Shown here in pieces: positions 51,431-60,296 of a stretch of 64,000 bases of DNA (position 1 is the stretch's first letter; each line of letters begins with the position of its first letter). The DNA comes from Antarcticirhabdus aurantiaca (GTDB taxonomy: Bacteria; Pseudomonadota; Alphaproteobacteria; Rhizobiales; Rhizobiaceae), in the NCBI RefSeq assembly GCF_009765365.1, contig NZ_VTOM01000010.1, forward strand, positions 1 through 64,000, read 5' to 3'. The notes under the pieces were generated by a model. That model was not told the DNA's origin and did not search any database. It was given only the letters and a program-made list of their open reading frames with translations. The translations under genes were made by a program, and so were the position numbers.

Positions 51431-52492
51431 ATGCGACCACAATGCAAGATCACCGTCGACGGGCAGCTCGTCTCCGGCGTCTTCTCCTCGCGCATCGTTT
51501 CCTGCGAGGTGATCGACCAGGAGGGCGTCTCGGCCGACACCGTGTCGATCACCCTCAACGACGATCCGCCGGCCGCGCTCCCTCGCATGGGCGCGACCAT
51601 CCGCGTCTGGATGGGCTATGCCGGCCGCCTCGTCTTCATGGGCGCCTTCGTCGCCGACGAGGTCGAAGCCGAGTTCAAGCCGTACCAGCTGACGATCACC
51701 GGCCGCTCGGCGGATCTGCGCAAGGCCAAAGCCAAGCAGAACCGCGAGCGGCACTGGGACGACAAGACGCTGGGCGAGATCGTCTCGCAGATCGCCTCCG
51801 AGCACGGCCTCGCGCCCCGCGTCGATGCCGAGATGGGCGCGCACGTCTACGACTGGCTCGGCCAGCAGGGCGAGAGCGACATCCACTTCCTCGAGCGCCT
51901 GGCAGAGCGGCACGGCGCGACCTTCGGCGTAAAGGACGGCAACCTCGTCTTCGCCGCGAAGGGGGCAGGGCGCTCGGCCTCGGGCGCAGCCCTTACGCCG
52001 ATCGTCGTCACGCTCGCCGACCTCGTCGAGGGCACCGGCCGGATCCGCCTGTCGGACAGATCGCAGTACAAGGCGGTGACGGCGAGTTACCAGGATCGGG
52101 AGAAGGCCAAGCGCGTCGACGTCGAAGAGGACAGCGACGAGGCGGGCGAGGCGATCTACCGCCTCGGCGAGCCCTTCGCCGACGAGAAGGAAGCGCGCCG
52201 CGCCGCAAAGGCGAAGGCGCGCGACCTGAAGCGCAACGGCGGATCGTTCTCCTGCCAGATCGTCGGCAACCCGCAGGCTCGCGCCGGGGCGCCTTTGACT
52301 TTCGCGGGCGTGCGGCTCGGCGCAGACGGACGGCCGTTCATCATCGAGAGCGCACGGCACGCCTTCTCGAAGAGCGGCTACACGACCTATCTCGACGGCA
52401 AGCTGCAGGCGGATCCGGCCGGCGACGCCCGCGCGATCGAAGCGGCGCGAACGACCGGCAGCGTGCCGGTGCCGACGACCGCGCCGCGCTAA
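51431..52492 (+). CDS. Tail protein D-like (late control D)
   Basis: 353 residues. 'LGEIVSQIASEHGLAPRVDA', 'ESDIHFLERLAERHGATFGV' and 'EKEARRAAKAKARDLKRNGG' are signature parts of P2 gpD, the baseplate hub. U-X-D order is conserved. Confidence 0.93.
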   Translation: MRPQCKITVDGQLVSGVFSSRIVSCEVIDQEGVSADTVSITLNDDPPAALPRMGATIRVWMGYAGRLVFMGAFVADEVEAEFKPYQLTITGRSADLRKAKAKQNRERHWDDKTLGEIVSQIASEHGLAPRVDAEMGAHVYDWLGQQGESDIHFLERLAERHGATFGVKDGNLVFAAKGAGRSASGAALTPIVVTLADLVEGTGRIRLSDRSQYKAVTASYQDREKAKRVDVEEDSDEAGEAIYRLGEPFADEKEARRAAKAKARDLKRNGGSFSCQIVGNPQARAGAPLTFAGVRLGADGRPFIIESARHAFSKSGYTTYLDGKLQADPAGDARAIEAARTTGSVPVPTTAPR

Positions 52493-52543
52493 TCCACAAG
52501 CCTTCCACCGGCTCTCCACCGTCCGATCACAAGCTTTCCACCG

Positions 52544-52576
52544 AGCCCGCCCGGCAGCCGCCGCGGTGGGCTTTTC
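52544..52576 (+). terminator. Terminator before the repeat-fibre genes
   Basis: AGCCCGCC (52544-52551) pairs with GGTGGGCT (52565-52572), followed by TTTC ATTT. The loop CGGCAGCCGCCGC is the same as in the terminator at 55638. Confidence 0.75.
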
Positions 52577-52595
52577 ATTTCGCGAGGGACCGTTC

Positions 52596-52907
52596 GTGGT
52601 CGCATACAGCAAGACGACCGATCGCCTGTTCCGCGGCAGCGACTTCTCGATCGAGATCACCTACCAGCCGCCGGAGGGCGAGAGCCGGGACGGCATGGCG
52701 ATCTCGGCCGCACTGGTCGCGCCGCGGCTGACGCCGACGCCGGCGAGCTCGGTCACCTTCGATCCGGCCTCAGGCGCGATCGTCGCCATCTGGGAAGAGG
52801 CGGCGACCGCCAAGCTCTCGGCCGACATCGTCTACGAGGCGCGCTTCACTCGCGCCGTCGATGGCGCGACGCGCGTCTTCTACGTGCGCCGGGTGCAGGT
52901 CCAGTGA
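52596..52907 (+). CDS. Small beta-rich tail-region protein
   Basis: 103 residues from a GTG with GAGGGA six bases upstream. 'TDRLFRGSDFSIEITYQPPE' and 'ARFTRAVDGATRVFYVRRVQ' suggest a small beta sandwich. It overlaps the fibre gene by ATGA-type coupling. No family recognised. Confidence 0.55.
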   Translation: MVAYSKTTDRLFRGSDFSIEITYQPPEGESRDGMAISAALVAPRLTPTPASSVTFDPASGAIVAIWEEAATAKLSADIVYEARFTRAVDGATRVFYVRRVQVQ

Positions 52908-54424
52908 GCGTTGAGACCGTCCTCGAGACGATCGTCGTCTCGGAAGTTTTCCGCGAGGCGGGTGCGCCGGAAGCGGTGGTCGAGCAGCTCGTGCGGACCG
53001 AGGTCGTCACCGAGACGTCCGGCCGGCCCGGCGAGCCCGGCGTGTCGGTGGTCGACGTCGACGCCGTGCAGGCGGGCGACGGCACCGTGACGCTCACCTT
53101 CACCATGTCGGACGGCGAGACGCACGTCGTCACGTTCCGGGCCGGTGAAGGCGGCACCCTGCCGGATGAGCTGCAGCTTGCCGGACAGGCATTCGGGCGC
53201 GCTCTGGCGGCTGCGGCGCTCTCGGCCTCGTTGGACCTGTCGGGACGTGCGGCGGCTTCCGCGATCGCGACGGCGCCGGTCTCGGTCGAGCTGGCGCTGG
53301 CCGGAACGGCTGCGGGAAAAGCGGTGACGACCGCGCCCCTCGCCGCCTCGCTCGCGCTCTCCGGCGCCGCAGCAGGGCGGGCGTCGGCTCAGGCGCAGGC
53401 TACCTCCGCGCTGGAACTCTCCGGCTCCGCCGCCGGCCGTGCGCAAGCCTCCGGCGGGCTGACGATCGGCGACGAGCTGACGCTCGGCGGCGCTGCCGTG
53501 GGCCGGGGTTCGGCGACGGCTGCCGCACTCCTCGAGCTGACGGTTGCCGGCACGGCCCCGGGGCGAGCTGGCGCGTCGGGCGCGCTCGCGGCGGCGCTCG
53601 ACGTATCCGGCACGGCAAGCGGGCGCGCCGCGGCCGTGGGCGCGCTGGCCGCCTCGATCGCGCTCGCCGGCGCGGCGACGGGGCAGGGCAGGGCGACCGG
53701 CGCGGCAACGCTCACCGCGCCGGCCACCTTCAACGTCCTGGCGCTCGGCCCCTCCATGTGGATCGACGCGTCGGATGCCGCCTCGCTCTCGCTCGTCGAC
53801 GGCAAGGTTCAGCAGGCCTCGGACAAGAGCGGCAACGCTAGGCACGCCATGCAGGCGACGGCCGCAAACCAGCCGAGCTATTTGGCGAGCCATACCGTCG
53901 CGAACAACAAGCCGGCCTTCTTCAACACGTCTGCCACCGGTCGACTGGAAAATGATGCCGGCATCACTGTCCCGATTGAGGAAATCTACATCGTTGCGGC
54001 GTTCGCGACCGGAGCGGAAGCCGTCTTCAACACCTCGTCGGTCGGCTGGGGCGACGGGTACGCGGCGCTTTTCTCCGGCTACGGCTCCAACGGCATGCCG
54101 CGGCAGATGGGCCTCGTCAACACGGGCGACTTCATCAGCTCGAATGCCTTCGCCATGGGCGGCTTCCGGAACCGGGAAACGACGGTTCGCGGAACCGGCG
54201 GCACAGGCGTCCCGTCCATGTTGCCGCTTCCCCTTTCCGTCTTGCGCTTCCAGCGTCAGGCGAGTGCGCCGCTTGATAGCCGCCGCTGTCTGATGGCGCA
54301 GGGTGCGCAACGCGCCTGGAACGGCCCCTACTGCGAGGCCGTCGCCTTTCCGGCTGCGCTCTCGGATGCCGATCGAGGCCGGCTCATCGAACACCTGATC
54401 GCTAAATGGGGGATCGTGGCGTGA
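52904..54424 (+). CDS. Repeat fibre with LamG-like tip
   Basis: 506 residues. Residues 1-85 form an acidic head with 'GRPGEPG'. Residues about 86-270 are nine tandem 20-residue repeats of the form L-x-L-x-G-x-A-x-G-R-A. Residues about 275-506 resemble a concanavalin/LamG-like domain ('SMWIDASDAASLSLVDGKVQ', 'DKSGNARHAMQ'). It is probably a side fibre that binds host surface sugars; the repeat number could set its length. Confidence 0.65.
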   Translation: MSVETVLETIVVSEVFREAGAPEAVVEQLVRTEVVTETSGRPGEPGVSVVDVDAVQAGDGTVTLTFTMSDGETHVVTFRAGEGGTLPDELQLAGQAFGRALAAAALSASLDLSGRAAASAIATAPVSVELALAGTAAGKAVTTAPLAASLALSGAAAGRASAQAQATSALELSGSAAGRAQASGGLTIGDELTLGGAAVGRGSATAAALLELTVAGTAPGRAGASGALAAALDVSGTASGRAAAVGALAASIALAGAATGQGRATGAATLTAPATFNVLALGPSMWIDASDAASLSLVDGKVQQASDKSGNARHAMQATAANQPSYLASHTVANNKPAFFNTSATGRLENDAGITVPIEEIYIVAAFATGAEAVFNTSSVGWGDGYAALFSGYGSNGMPRQMGLVNTGDFISSNAFAMGGFRNRETTVRGTGGTGVPSMLPLPLSVLRFQRQASAPLDSRRCLMAQGAQRAWNGPYCEAVAFPAALSDADRGRLIEHLIAKWGIVA

Positions 54425-54762
54425 CGCTCTTTCTGGTGTTCGACACGCTCGCCGCGGCCGATGCCGCCGAGCGCATCGTCTTTGAGCGCGGCGCGCAGAT
54501 CGCGGCCTTGAACGGCTACACCCTCGATGAGGCCGGCGGCATCGTCGGCATGACCCCCGCCGGCGAGGTCGCCCTCGAGGCAGCGCGCACGACGCGCTGG
54601 GACGTGCCGCGCCAGCGCCTCGACGGGCGGTGGGTGTTCACCCACCCGCAGCACCATCCAGCGGCGCGCGAGCCCGCCTGGCTCTTCTTCGTCATGCAGG
54701 GGCTCGACGCTCCGGCCGAGCAAGAGGCGGCCACCTGGTGGCCCGTCACCGACGAGGCGTGA
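54421..54762 (+). CDS. Small tail-region protein
   Basis: 113 residues from a GTG overlapping the fibre stop. 'LVFDTLAAADAAERIVFERG' and a Trp-rich end ('EPAWLFFVMQGLD'). It may assist the preceding fibre. No family recognised. Confidence 0.5.
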   Translation: MTLFLVFDTLAAADAAERIVFERGAQIAALNGYTLDEAGGIVGMTPAGEVALEAARTTRWDVPRQRLDGRWVFTHPQHHPAAREPAWLFFVMQGLDAPAEQEAATWWPVTDEA

Positions 54763-54808
54763 CGCCTCGATCTCGATCCCCCTCGACCCCACCAAGAAAG
54801 GGTTCCGC

Positions 54809-55591
54809 ATGTCCGCCTTCTCGAACTACATGGAGCAAGCCATCTGCAACTGGCTGCGCGGCACGGCCATGCCGGCGGCGCCGGCCGCCCTCTACGTCGG
54901 CCTCTTCAACGGCAGCCCGATCGACACCGGCTTGGGCGGCAGCGAGGTCACGACGCAGATCCGCGCGGCAGGTCGCCTCGCGGCCGCCTTCTCCGCGCCG
55001 GCCAACAGCGAGATCCGCAACTCTGCCGTCGTCAACTTCGGCAGCACGGCGAGCGGCACGACGATCTCGCACTTCGGCGTCTTCGACGCGGCCTCGGGCG
55101 GCAACCTCCTGATGCACGGCGCGCTGACGGACGGGGCGATGACCGTTGGCGCGCAGACGGGCGTGAGCTTCGCGGCCAACATCCTCGCGATCACCCTGTC
55201 CGGCTTCTCGGACTTCCTGAAGGCCGCCATTCTCAACTGGATGCGCGGAACGGCCATGCCCTCGCCGCCGGCATCGATCTATGTCGGCCTCTTCAACGGC
55301 AACCCGACCGATGCAGGCTCGGCCGGGACCGAGGTCACAACGCAGATCCGCGCGGCGGGGCGCGTTCTCGGCGCCGTCTCCGCGCCGACCGACGGCGTCA
55401 TCCGGAACACGGCCGCTGTCGACTTCGGCAAAGCCGCCAACGCCACGCCGCTCTCGCACTTCGGCATCTTCGACGCGGCATCCGCCGGCAACTTCCTCAT
55501 GCCCGGCCCGCTCGACGGCGGCGCCAAGACGGTCGGTGCGCAGACTGCCGTGAACTGGCCGGCCAACAGCCTGACCCTCTCCGTCGAGTAA
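54809..55591 (+). CDS. Tail fibre protein with internal duplication
   Basis: 260 residues made of two similar halves of about 127 residues. Each has 'WLRGTAMP'/'WMRGTAMP', 'YVGLFNG-P-D', 'EVTTQIRAAGR', 'ISHFGVFDAAS'/'LSHFGIFDAAS' and a 'VGAQT' end. The pattern matches phage tail or fibre proteins found singly elsewhere, so this is a tandem duplication. Confidence 0.7.
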   Translation: MSAFSNYMEQAICNWLRGTAMPAAPAALYVGLFNGSPIDTGLGGSEVTTQIRAAGRLAAAFSAPANSEIRNSAVVNFGSTASGTTISHFGVFDAASGGNLLMHGALTDGAMTVGAQTGVSFAANILAITLSGFSDFLKAAILNWMRGTAMPSPPASIYVGLFNGNPTDAGSAGTEVTTQIRAAGRVLGAVSAPTDGVIRNTAAVDFGKAANATPLSHFGIFDAASAGNFLMPGPLDGGAKTVGAQTAVNWPANSLTLSVE

Positions 55592-55637
55592 GCGCCGCCG
55601 CACCTCACGCGTCCCTGTCCCCATCCACTGCGATCCC

Positions 55638-55675
55638 AAGCCCGCCCGGCAGCCGCCGCGGCGGGCTTCGCTTTT
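55638..55675 (+). terminator. Terminator before the lysis genes
   Basis: AAGCCCGCC (55638-55646) pairs with GGCGGGCTT (55660-55668), followed by CGCTTTT. The loop is the same as in the terminator at 52544. It separates fibre genes from the endolysin. Confidence 0.78.
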
Positions 55676-55688
55676 CCAGGAGCACACC

Positions 55689-56411
55689 ATGACGTTCGAG
55701 AAGTGGCTGCAGAGCCGCCTCACCGCCCACGGCTTCCCGTGCGGCCTCATCGACGGGAACATCAGCCCCGTCACCATCGCGGCGCTGAAGGCCTTCGAGA
55801 AGGCCAAGGGCCTGAAGGTCGATGGTGTCGCCGACCCGCTGGTGGTTGAGGCTCTGCGCGCGTCGTCCTCGACCGTGCCGGCCGCGATCGCGGCAACCCT
55901 CCCGCCGCGCGACGTTGCCGAGGGCGTTGCGGCGCCGGCGGCCGCGCAGGTCTGGCCGCGGCAGAAGGACTGCCTGTCCTTCTACGGCCCGGTCGGCGAG
56001 AGCCAGGTGCGCGTGACGCTGCCGTTCGAGATGAAGCTCGCCTGGGACAAGGGCACGCGCGTGCGCGCCATGACGCTGCACTCGAAGGTCGCCGACAGTG
56101 CCGAGCGCGCCTTCGTGCGGATCGCCGCGACCTATTCCGAGAAGGAGCGCGCCGAGCTCGGCATCGATCTCTTCGGCGGCTCTCTGAACGTGCGCCGGAT
56201 GCGCGGCGGCTCGGCCTACTCGATGCACTCGTGGGGCATCGCGATCGACTTCGACCCGAAGCGCAACGGGCTGAACACGCCCTTCGCGAAGGCCCGGCTC
56301 GGCCAGCCGGACGCGGTGCCGTTCTGGGAGGCCTGGGAAGCGGAGGGGTGGGTCAGCCTCGGCCGAGCCTGGGGTCGCGACGCGATGCACGTGCAGGCCG
56401 CAAGGCTCTGA
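55689..56411 (+). CDS. Endolysin: peptidoglycan-binding + M15 peptidase
   Basis: 240 residues. Residues 1-60 are a PG_binding_1 repeat ('SPVTIAALKAFEKAKGL'). The C-terminal half is an M15 D-Ala-D-Ala carboxypeptidase-like domain with zinc ligands His180 and Asp187 ('SMHSWGIAIDFDP') and His234 ('DAMHVQ'). It should cut cell-wall peptides at lysis. No signal peptide, so it needs a holin. Confidence 0.9.
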   Translation: MTFEKWLQSRLTAHGFPCGLIDGNISPVTIAALKAFEKAKGLKVDGVADPLVVEALRASSSTVPAAIAATLPPRDVAEGVAAPAAAQVWPRQKDCLSFYGPVGESQVRVTLPFEMKLAWDKGTRVRAMTLHSKVADSAERAFVRIAATYSEKERAELGIDLFGGSLNVRRMRGGSAYSMHSWGIAIDFDPKRNGLNTPFAKARLGQPDAVPFWEAWEAEGWVSLGRAWGRDAMHVQAARL

Positions 56412-56413
56412 CG

Positions 56414-56767
56414 ATGGCCGCGCGCGGCGTCCTGCGCACGACCGACGACGGGCGGCTGTTCTTCCACTGCCCGGGCTGCAGCGCGCTGCACGGCGTTGGG
56501 GCCGGCGAGGGCGCTGGCCCGCGCTGGATGTGGAACGGCTCCTTCGACAAGCCGACCTTCACGCCGTCCGTCATGGTCGAGGGTGTCCAGCCGCTCACCG
56601 ACGAGGAGCACGCCCGCGTCATGGCGGGCGAGACGATCGAGCCGCGCCCGCTCGTCTGCCACTCCTTCGTGATGGTCGGGCGCATGCACTTCCTCGACGA
56701 CTGCACCCACGCGCTGGCCGGCGAGATCGTCGACCTGCCGCGCCTCGACATCGGCCAAGACGGCTGA
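56414..56767 (+). CDS. DUF6527-like protein
   Basis: 117 residues. 'LFFHCPGCSALHGV', 'WNGSFDKPTFTPSVMV' and 'CHSFVMVGRMHFLDDCTHAL' follow the small DUF6527 family found in phage lysis and tail regions. Two paired cysteines suggest a metal site; function unknown. Confidence 0.7.
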   Translation: MAARGVLRTTDDGRLFFHCPGCSALHGVGAGEGAGPRWMWNGSFDKPTFTPSVMVEGVQPLTDEEHARVMAGETIEPRPLVCHSFVMVGRMHFLDDCTHALAGEIVDLPRLDIGQDG

Positions 56768-56824
56768 TCATCCGCCGGCGCGCCGCGCCCGTCTCCATCC
56801 CCCTCAGAAACCAGGAACCATCCC

Positions 56825-57514
56825 ATGCACGTCTCCCGCCTCGCGGGCGCGCTCGCGCTCGCATGCCTTCTCGCCGCTGCGCCTTCAGTCGCGCTCGCCG
56901 CCGAGATAGACCTCACGCCGATCGCCTCCTACGGCCTCGACATCCTCTTCGGCGTCCTCGCCACCGCCGCGGTCGGCGCCTTCGGTATCCTTGCCGCGCT
57001 GATCCAGAAGAAGACCGGCATCGACCTCGCCATCCTCCAGACCCGCGACAACGCCACGCTCCACGCTGGCATCGCCCGCGTCGTCGAGGCGATCGAGACG
57101 AGCGCCCGCGAGCGCCTCTTTGGGCCGGACGGGCGCATCACCGTCGACGTCCGCAACCCGATGGTGGCCGAGGCCGCCGGCAAGCTCGCCGCCCGCTCGC
57201 CCGACCTCCTCAAGCGCATCGGCGTCGATGAGGCAACCCTGCGCGAGCTCGTCGCCGAGCGCATCAACGCCTCCGGCTGGATGTTCGATCAGCTCGTCGT
57301 CGGCGAGACGGAGACGCTGAAGCCGGCCGTTGACACCGGCGCCATCGACGCGGCGATCGAGAAGGTCGGCCGCCTCGGCGACGAGCTGCGCAAGCTGCCG
57401 CCCCTGCCGCTGACCGCTGGCGAACTGCAGGATCCGGAAGAGCAGACCGCGCGCCTCGTGCGCCAGGCGCCGCCGCTCCCGGCCGGTGCTGCCGTCGGCA
57501 TGCCGGGCGTCTGA
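56825..57514 (+). CDS. Membrane protein of the lysis region, holin-like
   Basis: 229 residues: N-terminal signal-like segment ('LALACLLAAAPSVALA'), one strong transmembrane helix ('ILFGVLATAAVGAFGILAAL'), then a long soluble helical part. Comparable to larger phage holin-related membrane proteins next to endolysins. A direct holin role is likely but not proven. Confidence 0.6.
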   Translation: MHVSRLAGALALACLLAAAPSVALAAEIDLTPIASYGLDILFGVLATAAVGAFGILAALIQKKTGIDLAILQTRDNATLHAGIARVVEAIETSARERLFGPDGRITVDVRNPMVAEAAGKLAARSPDLLKRIGVDEATLRELVAERINASGWMFDQLVVGETETLKPAVDTGAIDAAIEKVGRLGDELRKLPPLPLTAGELQDPEEQTARLVRQAPPLPAGAAVGMPGV

Positions 57515-57516
57515 TC

Positions 57517-57657
57517 ATGAGCGCCGGCCGCCTCGCGACCTGCGCCGTCGCGCTCCTTCTCACCTCGACCGGGCTGGGGCTCGCGATCGTGCATCCCGGA
57601 GCGGCCGTCGCCTGGACGCTGTCCACCACCATCATGTCCGTGAGGCGCCTGCCGTGA
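57517..57657 (+). CDS. Small membrane protein of the lysis region
   Basis: 46 residues, nearly all one or two hydrophobic segments ('LATCAVALLLTSTGLGLAIV'). The stop overlaps the next GTG. Candidate spanin or holin accessory peptide. Confidence 0.55.
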   Translation: MSAGRLATCAVALLLTSTGLGLAIVHPGAAVAWTLSTTIMSVRRLP

Positions 57658-57881
57658 CCGTCGAAGCCGTTCTCCGCGTCCTGGCGCTTCTCGCGCTCGG
57701 CGCCCTCTACGTGTCCGACCACGGCATGAACCTGTGGGCCAAGCCCGTCGGCTCCGAGGTCTACCTGATGCTCATCGCCGTCGCGCTCGGCGTCGACGTG
57801 AACTGGGCGCGCTCCGTCTTCAAGGCCGTGATCACCGGCATGCTGAAGGTCGGACCCGTCGACGAAGGGAAGGGGGAGTGA
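57654..57881 (+). CDS. Small holin-like membrane protein
   Basis: 75 residues from a GTG. Two hydrophobic segments ('VLRVLALLALGALYVS' and 'VYLMLIAVALGVDV') and a charged C-terminus ('VDEGKGE'), the layout of small holins. Coupled to both neighbours. Confidence 0.6.
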   Translation: MTVEAVLRVLALLALGALYVSDHGMNLWAKPVGSEVYLMLIAVALGVDVNWARSVFKAVITGMLKVGPVDEGKGE

Positions 57882-57883
57882 CC

Positions 57884-58399
57884 ATGCCCGCTATCCTCCG
57901 GTCGGTGCGCCGCGCCGCCGCGCGCGCCTCGGCGACGTTCTTCCGCATCCTCGTGATCTTCTCACTTCTGCTCTTCTGCTGGGACGCCTTCTGGCGCTTC
58001 GCCGTCCAGGTCGCGCCGGCATCGTTCTGGTTCGAGATCGATCGCGTCGAAATCCTGCCGCCCGGCGACGTCGTCATCGTCTGGCGGCGCAGCCACGTCG
58101 GCGACTTGCCGGTGGTGTCCGTCGTCGAGCTGCTCGGCGAGGATGGATCGCAGCCCTGCGCTTCGAGCGGCCGGCGCGTCATCGAGCGCGACACCGACCG
58201 CGCCGTCGTGCCGATAGACCGTCTCCTGCCGGATTGCCGTTGGGATCAGCTGCCCGATGGCGCCTACAGCCTGATGGTGACGGCAAGCCTTCCGGCCGGC
58301 AGCGCGACCGACAAGTCGATCACCGTCCAGTCGGCGAACGCCGTCCTCGTGCAGGGCGGTGCGATCGTCGGTGCGACGTCGCCAGCATCATCTCCGTGA
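57884..58399 (+). CDS. Membrane-anchored protein at the end of the late operon
   Basis: 171 residues: basic start, a transmembrane helix ('ILVIFSLLLFCWDAFWRFAV'), then a beta-rich periplasmic-type domain. Not a classic Rz. A diverged copy of its last 63 residues is found at 60297-60509. Role at lysis or envelope unknown. Confidence 0.6.
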   Translation: MPAILRSVRRAAARASATFFRILVIFSLLLFCWDAFWRFAVQVAPASFWFEIDRVEILPPGDVVIVWRRSHVGDLPVVSVVELLGEDGSQPCASSGRRVIERDTDRAVVPIDRLLPDCRWDQLPDGAYSLMVTASLPAGSATDKSITVQSANAVLVQGGAIVGATSPASSP

Positions 58400-58445
58400 T
58401 CTCGCGATCCTGCTGAGGGTTGCGAGCGGCTTCGCAAGCCCTCGG

Positions 58446-58817
58446 CTAAGCCGATCTCGCCATCGCTATGACCAGTTCGCGGAAGGCTTTTGCGAAATTT
58501 GGAGGAAGCGAGCGGAACGCTGCCACGATCAGGTGCTCGTCGTGATCTATCGCCTGCGGTGAACGGCCGCGCTCTTCGATGGAGAAGAACGCCAACACGG
58601 GCAGGTCGAGCGCACGAGCCAATTTGGAGAGCCGAGCCACGGCTATGCGGTTGTGCCCGCTCTCGTACTTCTGCAGCTGCTGGTAAGTGACACCGATTTC
58701 GTCGGCGAGAGCGATCTGGCTGAGGCCCTTGGAGATGCGAGCCTCGCGTACTCGCGTTGCCATAGCTCGATCCAGGTCGGACGCCCGCGAATTCGTTGTT
58801 GTACCGTCAGAGCGCAA
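58446..58817 (-). CDS. XRE-family regulator
   Basis: 123 residues; helix-turn-helix at about 20-75 ('SKGLSQIALADEIGVTYQQL', 'KYESGHNRIAV'). It belongs to the chromosomal or phage regulators of the 'VTYQQLQKYE' type. It lies convergent to the late operon at its end, so it may be the last prophage gene or the first of the right flank. Confidence 0.75.
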   Translation of the reverse strand: MRSDGTTTNSRASDLDRAMATRVREARISKGLSQIALADEIGVTYQQLQKYESGHNRIAVARLSKLARALDLPVLAFFSIEERGRSPQAIDHDEHLIVAAFRSLPPNFAKAFRELVIAMARSA

Positions 58818-59240
58818 GAGACATCCATCTTAGTTCGCGAGTCGCAAATGCCATGGCGCTTCGATGGCCGTCCATCATCCAATGGGTAGGTGAATGCCGA
58901 TCCCCGCACGCGACGTGCGACCTGATGACCTCCCGCTCGCGCGACCGTTCCAGCAGCATGGTGACGCGGCTGCGTGCTTCGTCTGAGATCCCGCCCAGCC
59001 TTCCTCACCGGCAGCGAAGCCCGGTAGGTCCCTTCCGCTCTGTGGATTTCGTCAGCTCGCCTCGCCGTGACGCTTGGAGTGCTTCTCGCAGGATCAGCCT
59101 GCCGGTCGTTCCAACCAGGCGGCAGCTGCGGAACGACGGAATGCCAACCTCGTTCGCAGCGACGTCAGTGAGGTGTCTCGTTCAAAGAAGTGCACTAAGT
59201 AGCTTCGCGCCCACGGTTTCTTGAAGGATCGGGAACGTCA
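58818..59240. other. Intergenic region right of the phage late operon
   Basis: About 420 bases, lower GC than the phage genes. Open frames on both strands lack ribosome binding sites and family features. No copy of the tRNA-Gly sequence is present here, so it does not hold the expected right attachment site. Confidence 0.4.
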
Positions 59241-59618
59241 TTGGCCTTCGAAGCCCAAAACCTTGAAGGTAAGCGCATTCTCGTGGTGGAGGACGACTAC
59301 ATCCAAGCCACGAGCTTGGCCGAGGCCATCCAGCACCGAGGCGGCCATGTGATCGGACCTGTTTCTGACGTCGCGACCGCTCTCGAGATCATCGCGAAGG
59401 AGGGGCTTCCCGATGTCGCTGTCCTAGACATCAGCCTCGGAGACGAAGCGTCTTTTCCTGTCGCGGCCCGTCTGCGCGAGCATGGCGTACCGATGCTGTT
59501 CGTCACCGGCTATGATGACTGGTTTATGCCGGATGACCTCGACGACATCGCTGTGTATCAGAAACCGATGGACGCGGAGAATGTTGTACGGTTGCTGCTT
59601 CCGCTTCGGCGGGGCTGA
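59241..59618 (+). CDS. Single-domain response regulator
   Basis: 125 residues from a TTG. A receiver domain only: acidic pair Asp18/Asp19 ('VVEDDYIQA'), phospho-acceptor Asp63 ('VAVLDISLGD'), Thr89 and Lys108 ('VYQKP'). No output domain, so it acts by protein contact, as in many alphaproteobacterial stress or cell-cycle phosphorelays. No kinase is nearby. Confidence 0.85.
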   Translation: MAFEAQNLEGKRILVVEDDYIQATSLAEAIQHRGGHVIGPVSDVATALEIIAKEGLPDVAVLDISLGDEASFPVAARLREHGVPMLFVTGYDDWFMPDDLDDIAVYQKPMDAENVVRLLLPLRRG

Positions 59619-59764
59619 CAGTCGAGGCAAGAAAGCCATGATCAACCAGCGGCTCAGAAAGAAGTCGCGAGTTGAATATTGACGAAGTCCGGCTAGCTGG
59701 CTCATTATCAGCCAGCGGAAGCAATACGCTGAAGCCTTATTGGTGGTCGCCGTCGGAGGCGCCT

Positions 59765-60244
59765 ATGCGTAAGCATGTCAAAGCCGGCAGCCAGGATGTG
59801 CCAGGGGGACCTGACAGTGTCGTGGCGGTGCTTCTATCCATGTCGCGCTCCTTTCGGCAACTCATGCAGTTGAAGCTGGCCGCGATCGACGTCGTGGTCG
59901 GGCAGGACTCGCTCCTGGATCTCCTGAGGCTGGAGGACACCATGACCGTCACCCTCGTGGCGCGAACGCTCAACGTCCGGCCATCCACGATCTCGAAGAT
60001 GGCCGATATAATGGTCGCTCAAGGATGGGTCGTGCGGGAGTCTGATGACGACGATGGAAGACGAACCCGCCTGCGGCTGACGCCGATTGGCCTGGAGAGG
60101 CAGGCCAAGGTTCGTGAGATCCGGACGGATCTGGAGGCTGAGGTGTTAGCTGGACTGAAGACATCGAACGTGCAGGCGGATGTAGCAGCGACGCTCGATC
60201 TAGTGGCCGCGGTTCTCAGCGGACGCTTGTCGCGGCTTCGTTGA
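59765..60244 (+). CDS. MarR-family regulator
   Basis: 159 residues from an ATG with GGAGG five bases upstream. The winged helix 'VARTLNVRPSTISKMADIMV' with wing 'DDDDGRRTRLRLTPIG' is typical of MarR. Its ligand and targets are unknown. It follows the response regulator on the same strand. Confidence 0.82.
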   Translation: MRKHVKAGSQDVPGGPDSVVAVLLSMSRSFRQLMQLKLAAIDVVVGQDSLLDLLRLEDTMTVTLVARTLNVRPSTISKMADIMVAQGWVVRESDDDDGRRTRLRLTPIGLERQAKVREIRTDLEAEVLAGLKTSNVQADVAATLDLVAAVLSGRLSRLR

Positions 60245-60296
60245 CGATCTCCGACGATTTCATCGCTTACAGCTCTGCGCATCCAGCACCTGGCGC

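Larger units (their letters stand above)
4218..58399. mobile_element. Mosaic myovirus-type prophage with embedded cargo cassette
   Basis: The element runs from the tRNA-Gly remnant and integrase through immunity, replication, packaging, head, contractile tail and lysis genes. Packaging genes are lambda-like (Nu1, GpA, gpW, portal), the capsid is a ClpP/Mu-type fusion, and the tail is P2/Mu-like (sheath, tube, V, J, I, U, X, D). About 7 kb of non-structural cargo (20.2-27.1 kb) separates the early and late modules. The right boundary is uncertain: the last clear phage gene ends at 58399, but no right attachment site was found. Confidence 0.85.
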
